A program made the position numbers and the translations under genes. The notes under the pieces are model-generated. The model was not told where the DNA came from. It searched no databases and saw only the letters and a list, made by a program, of their open reading frames with translations. Shown here in pieces: positions 58,518 to 64,000 of a DNA stretch of 64,000 bases. Origin of the DNA: Citrobacter werkmanii NBRC 105721 (GTDB lineage: Bacteria; Pseudomonadota; Gammaproteobacteria; Enterobacterales; Enterobacteriaceae); the NCBI GenBank assembly GCA_000759755.1, contig BBMW01000019.1, positions 1-64,000 of the forward strand, given 5' to 3'. Numbering within the stretch: position 1 is the stretch's first letter; every line of letters begins with the position of its first letter.

Positions 58518-59216
58518 ATGAATAAAATCCTGTTAGTTGATGATGACCGAGAGCTGACTTCCCTGTTAAAGGAGTTGCTCGAAATGGAAGGTTTCGATGT
58601 GCTGGTTGCCCATGATGGGGAACAGGCGCTCGAGCTTCTGGATGACAGCATCGATTTACTTTTGCTCGACGTCATGATGCCAAAGAAAAACGGCATCGAT
58701 ACACTGAAAGCGCTTCGCCAGACACACCAGACCCCCGTAATCATGCTGACCGCTCGCGGCAGCGAATTGGATCGCGTTCTCGGCCTTGAACTGGGCGCGG
58801 ACGACTATTTACCTAAACCGTTTAACGACCGCGAACTGGTCGCACGTATCCGCGCTATTCTGCGTCGCTCGCACTGGAGCGAACAGCAGCAGAGCAGCGA
58901 CAACGGCTCACCGACTCTGGAAGTGGATGCGTTAAGCCTCAACCCGGGTCGCCAGGAAGCCAGCTTCGACGGGCAAACGCTGGAGCTAACCGGCACCGAA
59001 TTCACCCTGCTCTATTTGCTGGCGCAGCATCTCGGCCAGGTGGTTTCGCGTGAACATCTGAGCCAGGAAGTGCTGGGCAAACGCCTGACGCCTTTCGATC
59101 GCGCGATCGACATGCATATCTCGAACCTGCGTCGTAAGCTGCCAGAGCGTAAAGATGGGCATCCGTGGTTTAAAACGCTACGTGGTCGCGGCTACCTGAT
59201 GGTCTCCGCTTCATGA
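58518..59216 (+). CDS. cpxR: Envelope-stress response regulator CpxR
   Basis: OmpR-type response regulator of 232 residues. The receiver domain has Asp51 in LLLLDVMMP, with the acidic pair DDDRE at 8-12 and the conserved lysine in LPKPFNDREL. The C-terminal winged-helix DNA-binding domain ends with ISNLRRKLPER...RGYLMVS. Its stop overlaps the cpxA start by four bases. Confidence 0.98.
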   Translation: MNKILLVDDDRELTSLLKELLEMEGFDVLVAHDGEQALELLDDSIDLLLLDVMMPKKNGIDTLKALRQTHQTPVIMLTARGSELDRVLGLELGADDYLPKPFNDRELVARIRAILRRSHWSEQQQSSDNGSPTLEVDALSLNPGRQEASFDGQTLELTGTEFTLLYLLAQHLGQVVSREHLSQEVLGKRLTPFDRAIDMHISNLRRKLPERKDGHPWFKTLRGRGYLMVSAS

Positions 59217-60586
59217 TAGGGAGTTTAACCGCACGCATCTTTGCCATCTTCTGGTTGACGCTGGCACTGGTGTTGATGTTGGTACTGATGTTACCCAAGC
59301 TCGACTCACGTCAGATGACCGAGCTACTGGACAGCGAGCAGCGCCAGGGGTTGATGATTGAGCAACACGTTGAAGCTGAACTGGCGAACGATCCACCCAA
59401 CGATTTGATGTGGTGGCGTCGCTTGTTTCGGGCGATAGACAAGTGGGCGCCGCCAGGACAGCGGTTATTGCTTGTTACCACGGAAGGACGCGTGATCGGC
59501 GCAGAACGCAACGAAATGCAGATCATTCGTAACTTTATTGGTCAGGCCGATAACGCCGACCATCCGCAAAAGAAAAAATACGGTCGCGTGGAGATGGTCG
59601 GGCCTTTTTCCGTCAGAGACGGTGAAGATAACTACCAGCTGTATCTCATTCGACCTGCCAGCAGCTCGCAATCTGACTTTATCAACCTGCTGTTCGACCG
59701 ACCGCTGTTGTTGCTGATCGTCACCATGTTAGTCAGCTCTCCGTTATTGCTCTGGCTTGCCTGGAGCCTGGCGAAACCGGCGCGTAAGCTGAAAAATGCA
59801 GCGGATGAAGTGGCCCAGGGCAACCTGCGTCAGCATCCGGAACTGGAAGCCGGTCCGCAGGAGTTTCTGGCGGCGGGCGCCAGCTTTAACCAGATGGTGA
59901 CGGCTCTGGAGCGGATGATGACCACGCAGCAGCGCCTGCTGTCGGACATCTCTCACGAGTTGAGAACGCCGTTGACACGTCTGCAACTGGGAACCGCTCT
60001 GCTGCGCCGTCGTAGCGGTGAGAGCAAAGAGCTGGAGCGCATTGAAACAGAAGCGCATCGGCTGGACAGCATGATCAACGACCTGCTGGTGATGTCACGT
60101 AATCAGCAGAAAAACGCGCTGGTCAGTGAAACGGTGAAAGCCAATCAGCTATGGGGCGAAGTACTGGATAACGCCGCCTTTGAAGCCGAGCAGATGGGTA
60201 AATCGCTCACGGTGAATTTCCCGCCGGGTCCGTGGCCGCTGTACGGCAACCCAAATGCGCTGGAAAGCGCGCTGGAAAACATTGTGCGCAACGCCCTACG
60301 CTATTCACACACGCAGATTGAAGTGGGCTTCGCGGTGGATAAAGACGGGATCACCATCACCGTTGACGACGATGGTCCGGGCGTCAGCCCTGAGGACCGG
60401 GAGCAGATTTTCCGTCCGTTCTATCGTACCGATGAGGCGCGCGATCGCGAGTCTGGCGGAACGGGGCTGGGTCTGGCGATTGTGGAAACCGCGATCCAGC
60501 AGCATCGTGGCTGGGTGAAGGCCGAAGACAGCCCGCTGGGTGGTTTACGGCTGGTGATTTGGTTACCGCTGTATAAACGCGCTTAA
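59213..60586 (+). CDS. cpxA: Sensor histidine kinase CpxA
   Basis: Inner-membrane sensor kinase for envelope stress. It has 457 residues. Two membrane helices (ARIFAIFWLTLALVLMLVLML and LLLIVTMLVSSPLLLWLAWSLA) flank the periplasmic sensor. A HAMP domain follows. The phosphoacceptor His248 lies in LSDISHELRTPLTRLQ, with N, G1 and G2 boxes (NIVRNALRYS, DDDGPGVSPEDRE, GGTGLGLAIVE). A hairpin follows the stop. Confidence 0.98.
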   Translation: MIGSLTARIFAIFWLTLALVLMLVLMLPKLDSRQMTELLDSEQRQGLMIEQHVEAELANDPPNDLMWWRRLFRAIDKWAPPGQRLLLVTTEGRVIGAERNEMQIIRNFIGQADNADHPQKKKYGRVEMVGPFSVRDGEDNYQLYLIRPASSSQSDFINLLFDRPLLLLIVTMLVSSPLLLWLAWSLAKPARKLKNAADEVAQGNLRQHPELEAGPQEFLAAGASFNQMVTALERMMTTQQRLLSDISHELRTPLTRLQLGTALLRRRSGESKELERIETEAHRLDSMINDLLVMSRNQQKNALVSETVKANQLWGEVLDNAAFEAEQMGKSLTVNFPPGPWPLYGNPNALESALENIVRNALRYSHTQIEVGFAVDKDGITITVDDDGPGVSPEDREQIFRPFYRTDEARDRESGGTGLGLAIVETAIQQHRGWVKAEDSPLGGLRLVIWLPLYKRA

Positions 60587-60589
60587 CAG

Positions 60590-60619
60590 GCTTCCCCGGT
60601 CACGTATCGCCGGGGAAGC
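60590..60619. terminator. Hairpin between cpxA and the MFS gene
   Basis: GCTTCCCCGG ... CCGGGGAAGC forms a perfect 10-bp stem between convergent genes, 4 bases after the cpxA stop. No long U-tract is present. Confidence 0.7.
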
Positions 60620-60626
60620 ACTCACA

Positions 60627-61883
60627 TTATGCAGTTGCGGTCGCAGCCGCTAGCTTTTGCTTTTTGATCCGCTTCACCAGAATTGTCGAACAGATAAAGC
60701 CCATTAAGCTGAACGCAATCATCACGCTAAAAACATAGTTGTAGCCTGTGATGCCGCTATTGGTATCCAGCAAATATCCGTATAACGTGTACGCAAACAT
60801 GGCGGGCATATAACCGATGATGCAACCAAACGCCATTGCCGAACCGGCATACTCACGTGGCGTACCAATCTCATCCATCGGCGCGAAGAAAATCGCACGC
60901 TGTGAGAAGATAATCGCCCCGAATCCTAATGTCGCGGCCATACCGATATACACGTTCATTGTTTGATGCGGCAACTGCATGAAAACAAGCATCGCAACGG
61001 CAGAGATCAGAAAGGTCCATTTCAGGTACACCGTAGGCGATTTAGCAACCTTATCCGCCAGCAGCCCACCAATCGGCCCTCCTACCATTTTTAACGCATA
61101 CTGGTTAATGATGCCGTACGCGCCGACCAGTGCTACCGGCAACATGTAGATGTCTTTTAAGAAGGGGATAAAGTAAGTCAGCCCACAATATGCGGCGTAA
61201 ACGAAGAAAATCCCTAAAGAAGCCAACCAGACGTTAGGACAGGACAAAACATGTTTAATCCCCTTTAACACTTCCATATTGGCACTGGTATTCTCGCCGC
61301 CTTTCACTTTGTCGTCATCGACAATAAAGTACGTCACAATACCTGCCGCAAGCGTAATGACCGTATAAAACAACAGACCCGCCTGCATTCCCGCTTTGCC
61401 TTCACCAAACTGAACAAAAACAAACAGGGCACCAGAAGCGACGATGACATCCACCACGCCACGTCCGGCTTCTAAAAAGCCAAACATGCGGCCTTGTTCT
61501 TCTTTCGTACCCAGCAGACGTACGGCTTTCAGCAATACCGGCCAATACACCACATCGGCAAAAAACGCCATTGCGGCAAAGCAAATGAGATAACCGGTAA
61601 ATGACGGTAGCGTTGCCAGATATAAACCGCAAAGCCCAACACCGATCAGACCAAAGGGTAATAATATTTTCTTAGAATAACGGTCTGCAATATAGAGCGA
61701 AAGAAACAGGCCGGTTGTCTGAACAATCGTATAAACCGTAAAACTCAAGCCAATCTGCGTATTGGTTAAACCCCAGTCATTTTGCATTGGCACATAGAAA
61801 ACATCTTTCATACTTGAAAGTTTGAATATTGTGCCGCCGCCTAAAATCAAAAAACAAAGCCTTGCCCATTTATTCATGAACAT
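60627..61883 (-). CDS. MFS transporter (YihN-like), last gene of a GntR/isomerase operon
   Basis: Major-facilitator transporter of 418 residues with about twelve membrane segments. The MFS loop after helix 2 (ADRYSKKILLP, about 66-76) is recognisable. The N-terminal KDVFYVPMQNDWGLTNTQIG, and the FGFLEAGRGVVDV stretch in helix 5, resemble the YihN-like putative sugar or sugar-acid transporters. GAGGG precedes the first ATG at seven bases. It lies 111 bases downstream of the isomerase gene, so it is probably the transporter for the substrate of that enzyme. The substrate is unknown. Confidence 0.82.
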   Translation of the reverse strand: MFMNKWARLCFLILGGGTIFKLSSMKDVFYVPMQNDWGLTNTQIGLSFTVYTIVQTTGLFLSLYIADRYSKKILLPFGLIGVGLCGLYLATLPSFTGYLICFAAMAFFADVVYWPVLLKAVRLLGTKEEQGRMFGFLEAGRGVVDVIVASGALFVFVQFGEGKAGMQAGLLFYTVITLAAGIVTYFIVDDDKVKGGENTSANMEVLKGIKHVLSCPNVWLASLGIFFVYAAYCGLTYFIPFLKDIYMLPVALVGAYGIINQYALKMVGGPIGGLLADKVAKSPTVYLKWTFLISAVAMLVFMQLPHQTMNVYIGMAATLGFGAIIFSQRAIFFAPMDEIGTPREYAGSAMAFGCIIGYMPAMFAYTLYGYLLDTNSGITGYNYVFSVMIAFSLMGFICSTILVKRIKKQKLAAATATA

Positions 61884-61994
61884 GAGTAAACCCTCATTGC
61901 TTGTTGAGAGAAATATTTAGATTAATTTATATAATTAATAAAATTGTAGAGTTATTTTCATAACCCTGTTCGCATTTAGTAAGATTTTAAAAAG

Positions 61995-62951
61995 TTATTG
62001 ATTACCTATAAATTTATTACACAAGTCACGAATATATTTTATTTGAGCCAGCGCATGTTCTTTTTCCTGCGCCAGTCGCGCATCAATCATGTCAGCGTCG
62101 GGTAGCGGCGTATAACTTGCATCGCGCCATGGGATCCAGGGATTATCACCTTCATCATCGAAACGAAATGCCGGAGCATAATATTCAACTTCTTCTTCCA
62201 GACCAAAAGCATGTACTTGTGGTTTATCTTCACCTAAGAGTAATAATGCCTTGAGCATCTCCTCCATGGGTAAGTCGCCGTATCCTGAACGACAAGCCTC
62301 ATGCCCCCAGCCTTTACCTTCTTTAATAATTTTAGCGTCTTTAATATGTACCTGAGTGATCCAAGGAGACATGACCTCTAACGCAGAAAGCGGCTGCTCA
62401 TTAGCGTTAATCATGTTGCCAAAATCAAACAGAATAGAGAGATTCTTCATCCCACTATTCTTAACCAGCGTCACCAGTTCATGACCTTGCAGATCTTCAT
62501 GCTGTTCGATGGTAAAGCTTAGGCCGCAGTCATCATGCTGAGACAACCACGCAATATCATTAGCGATCTTCGCCATAACATCGTTGAGATGCCCTTCATA
62601 GCGCGGGTAGAAACGAACTGACGTTGCGCCAGTTGCCATGGCAATACGGATCGCATCCGTCAATGTCGCCTGGTCCGATGCGCTGGTTTCAATATGCACA
62701 TCCAAATTATATTTTTTGGCCTTTTCTTTAAAATCGTGTAACTGCCGATCGTTTAGTTTCTGCAGTGACTGGGACTCGCCATCCTCAACATGTATTTTTA
62801 CACCTTTTAATTTTTGCTGATATGCAATATCCAGAAGATCGCCAGGGAGGACTCTCTCATAGCGCATATTCAGATGAAAGGCATAAGCATGTAGGTACAG
62901 CGGTATATTTCTCGCGCGTTCAGCGAGAAGTTCCTGGTTATATTTTCCCAT
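61995..62951 (-). CDS. Sugar phosphate isomerase/epimerase (xylose isomerase-like TIM barrel)
   Basis: TIM-barrel protein of about 318 residues. Metal ligand candidates in the AP_endonuc_2/xylose isomerase-like order are Glu in TIEQHED (near 165), Asp in ILFDFGN (near 193), His in TQVHIKDAK (near 220) and Glu in AFGLEEEVEYY (near 263). The start MGKYNQELLAERA is taken as most likely; an ATG five codons upstream (62966) would overlap the gntR stop by eight bases and is also possible. It probably interconverts a keto/aldose sugar or sugar acid imported by the MFS protein. Confidence 0.75.
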   Translation of the reverse strand: MGKYNQELLAERARNIPLYLHAYAFHLNMRYERVLPGDLLDIAYQQKLKGVKIHVEDGESQSLQKLNDRQLHDFKEKAKKYNLDVHIETSASDQATLTDAIRIAMATGATSVRFYPRYEGHLNDVMAKIANDIAWLSQHDDCGLSFTIEQHEDLQGHELVTLVKNSGMKNLSILFDFGNMINANEQPLSALEVMSPWITQVHIKDAKIIKEGKGWGHEACRSGYGDLPMEEMLKALLLLGEDKPQVHAFGLEEEVEYYAPAFRFDDEGDNPWIPWRDASYTPLPDADMIDARLAQEKEHALAQIKYIRDLCNKFIGNQ

Positions 62952-62958
62952 AGTTTTC

Positions 62959-63663
62959 TCATTCATCACGAATAACAAGTTCCACTGATTCAAGTCGCCA
63001 GTATTCAAAATCAACCTGAACCACTTTTTTGTCTCGGGTTGCCCGATGTTTTTCTACTAAAATTCCATAAGTATTTGGCGCAACGCCCAGTTCTTTGCAG
63101 GCCACTTCCGGCATATTGACCGGTTTAAAAATCATCTCTTTGATATTTAAAACATGACCGAACGCATCTTCCCAGACGCTGGCAAAAGACTGATTGCCAA
63201 GTTTGTTTATGAATCCCGGTGCAACATCGGCATCAATATAGGATTCATGGTAAAACACTTTATGTGAATCAAGACCACACCAGCCGGTAACTAAATAACG
63301 ATCGCCGGAGGAGAGAAAAACATCATCAACATGGTGCGGAACCGTCTCAATCGTTTCCTTGGTCAAATAATCCCAAAAAGGTTTACGCCCTTGGGCACAG
63401 GCCTCGGCATTGAAGCTGGAAAGTGATTTCGGGTTATAAATGAATCGCTTCGATGAAATAAACCACCCGCTACGGTTCTTGCGGAAAATACGTGCATCAA
63501 TCTCCAGCTCGATCAGAACCTGACGTAAGGTCATGCGCTTTGCATCCAGCAGCTCACATAGCTCTCTCTCCGAAGGCAATTTGGAGCCCGCTGGCAAATT
63601 ATTCTCGTTTAACCAGCTTTCAAAGCGCTCTCTGAGCACATCAACATTGTTTTTCTTTTTCAT
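62959..63663 (-). CDS. GntR-family transcriptional regulator (HutC/UTRA type)
   Basis: Regulator of 234 residues. The N-terminal winged helix-turn-helix has LPAGSKLPSERELCELLDAKRMTLRQVLIEL (about 23-53), followed by the beta-hairpin RNRSGWFISSKRF and a C-terminal UTRA effector domain (about 75-230) that in relatives binds sugars or sugar phosphates. The ATG (MKKKNN) was chosen over a TTG three codons earlier. It heads the isomerase-MFS operon and overlaps the isomerase start region, so it is probably the local repressor, binding the palindrome just upstream. Confidence 0.87.
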   Translation of the reverse strand: MKKKNNVDVLRERFESWLNENNLPAGSKLPSERELCELLDAKRMTLRQVLIELEIDARIFRKNRSGWFISSKRFIYNPKSLSSFNAEACAQGRKPFWDYLTKETIETVPHHVDDVFLSSGDRYLVTGWCGLDSHKVFYHESYIDADVAPGFINKLGNQSFASVWEDAFGHVLNIKEMIFKPVNMPEVACKELGVAPNTYGILVEKHRATRDKKVVQVDFEYWRLESVELVIRDE

Positions 63664-63674
63664 CTCATTCAATC

Positions 63675-63686
63675 TGGTTTAAACCA
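63675..63686. promoter_or_regulatory. Perfect palindrome TGGTTTAAACCA, candidate operator
   Basis: A perfect 12-bp palindrome 12 bases upstream of the GntR-family gene. HutC-family regulators often bind sites of the form TGGTNTANACCA, which fits. On the minus strand a promoter-like pair, TTGAGT (63719-63724) and TATCTT (63697-63702) with a 16-base spacer, places the palindrome just downstream of the predicted transcription start. That supports repression of the whole operon. Confidence 0.75.
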
Positions 63687-63696
63687 ATTTGAAGCT

Positions 63697-63724
63697 AAGA
63701 TATTTGAGTGCACGAAATACTCAA
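63697..63724 (-). promoter_or_regulatory. Predicted promoter of the GntR/isomerase/MFS operon
   Basis: Minus-strand TTGAGT (-35) and TATCTT (-10) separated by 16 bases, with a poly-T rich upstream stretch. The match to sigma-70 consensus is moderate and no start site is mapped. Confidence 0.45.
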
Positions 63725-63824
63725 GTTTTTTTTCAACGCAGCGTTTCTTTTTGTGGGCCAGGTATCAAGAATGGCCTGGACACATGGCGCGACAGGCAGG
63801 TTTTAGTACGTGAGGAGATGAACC

Positions 63825-63872
63825 ATGAGGAAGATAAATCAGGTGTCGCCACCTGATTTAATGGCAAGCTAA
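63825..63872 (+). CDS. Possible 15-codon leader or small ORF
   Basis: ATG AGG AAG ATA ... GCA AGC TAA reads MRKINQVSPPDLMAS and is preceded by a strong ribosome site GAGGAG at seven bases. The coding stretch contains a perfect 10-bp inverted repeat (AAATCAGGTG / CACCTGATTT). It lies antisense-adjacent to the end of yiiM. Whether it is expressed is unknown; it may be chance or the hairpin may be a terminator. Confidence 0.3.
   Translation: MRKINQVSPPDLMAS
63836..63859. terminator. Inverted repeat downstream of yiiM
   Basis: AAATCAGGTG-TCGC-CACCTGATTT: a perfect 10-bp stem with a 4-base loop, 22 bases beyond the yiiM stop, in a place where the yiiM transcript should end. There is an A/T-rich flank but no long U-tract. 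Confidence 0.7.
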
Positions 63873-63881
63873 AGGTGAGAG

Positions 63882-64000
63882 TTATTTGCCCCACAAACGG
63901 CGGGAATTATCTTCGATCTTACCGCTTAAACGGCGCTTTTGCATCGTTCTGGTCCAGCTCTTCGATAACCCGGCAGCCGACAGTAAACGGTGATACTGCG
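63882..64000 (-). CDS. yiiM: YiiM, MOSC-domain protein (C-terminal fragment)
   Basis: Only the last 39 codons are in the window. They read ...QYHRLLSAAGLSKSW, then TRTMQKRRLSGKIED, then NSRRLWGK and the stop. This is the C-terminal helical extension of YiiM, a molybdenum-cofactor enzyme that detoxifies N-hydroxylated base analogues. In E. coli cpxA lies beside yiiM. Here an accessory operon of about 3 kb is placed between them. The gene runs off the end of the window. Confidence 0.85.
   Translation of the reverse strand, partial: QYHRLLSAAGLSKSWTRTMQKRRLSGKIEDNSRRLWGK

Noticed and set aside
62951-62966. Upstream ATG (62966) as the isomerase start
   Set aside because: It would overlap the gntR stop by eight bases and give a less conserved N-terminus; it remains an alternative.

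Overview
The window is a stretch of chromosome from an enterobacterium close to Citrobacter, Salmonella and Escherichia. Nearly every protein in the backbone can be recognised as an Escherichia-type orthologue of almost identical length. The order is the classic 88-90 min region read backwards: murI-btuB-trmA-yijD-fabR-sthA-oxyR-argHBC-argE-ppc-eptC-yijO-fsaB-gldA-katG-metF ... metL-metB-metJ ... rpmE-priA-cytR-ftsN-hslVU-menA-rraA-zapB-glpFKX-fpr-yiiR-yiiQ-tpiA ... cdh-sbp-pfkA-fieF-cpxP-cpxRA ... yiiM. REP/BIME elements in many intergenic gaps, the OxyS and CpxQ RNAs, a cobalamin riboswitch, MetJ boxes and ARG boxes support the same placement. The species is an inference. It is not E. coli K-12, because several K-12 genes are missing and four accessory blocks are inserted.

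Layout. 1-5.2 kb: peptidoglycan precursor and vitamin B12 uptake (murI, btuB with riboswitch), tRNA methylation (trmA), yijD and the fatty acid regulator fabR. 5.3-12.6 kb: redox and oxidative stress (sthA, oxyR, oxyS), then the divergent arginine cluster argCBH/argE with a shared operator. 12.8-20.4 kb: ppc, eptC, yijO, and a reduced fsaB-gldA pair lacking the frw/pfl genes that flank it in E. coli. 20.5-23.7 kb: katG and metF. 23.9-28.2 kb: accessory block 1 (LysR regulator, a divergent carboxymuconolactone decarboxylase-like protein, a periplasmic 5'-nucleotidase, a zinc-ribbon protein of unknown function). 28.2-32.4 kb: metL-metB and divergent metJ with tandem met boxes. 32.4-34.6 kb: accessory block 2 (KdgM-family porin and GPH-family sugar symporter). 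35-43.8 kb: ribosomal, replication-restart, division, protease and menaquinone genes. 44-50.6 kb: glycerol uptake and phosphorylation, fructose-bisphosphatase II, flavodoxin reductase and triose-phosphate isomerase. 50.7-53.5 kb: accessory block 3 (two SLC13/DASS-type anion permeases). 53.6-60.6 kb: cdh, sbp, pfkA, fieF and the Cpx envelope-stress module with CpxQ. 60.6-63.7 kb: accessory block 4 (GntR/HutC regulator, TIM-barrel sugar isomerase/epimerase, MFS transporter). The window ends inside yiiM.

How the genes fit together. The backbone links central carbon metabolism (ppc, tpiA, pfkA, glpFKX, gldA, fsaB), amino-acid biosynthesis under single repressors (ArgR boxes; MetJ boxes at metB/metJ and metF), peroxide defence (oxyR, oxyS, katG, sthA) and envelope stress (cpxRA, cpxP, CpxQ, eptC). 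The accessory blocks are small uptake and catabolic cassettes set between conserved genes. The least explained of them are the GntR/isomerase/MFS operon, which has a perfect 12-bp palindrome at its predicted promoter, and the cysteine-rich zinc-ribbon protein upstream of metL. I saw no CRISPR array, prophage, intact insertion sequence, tRNA or rRNA gene. I did not find a system I could defend as wholly new.
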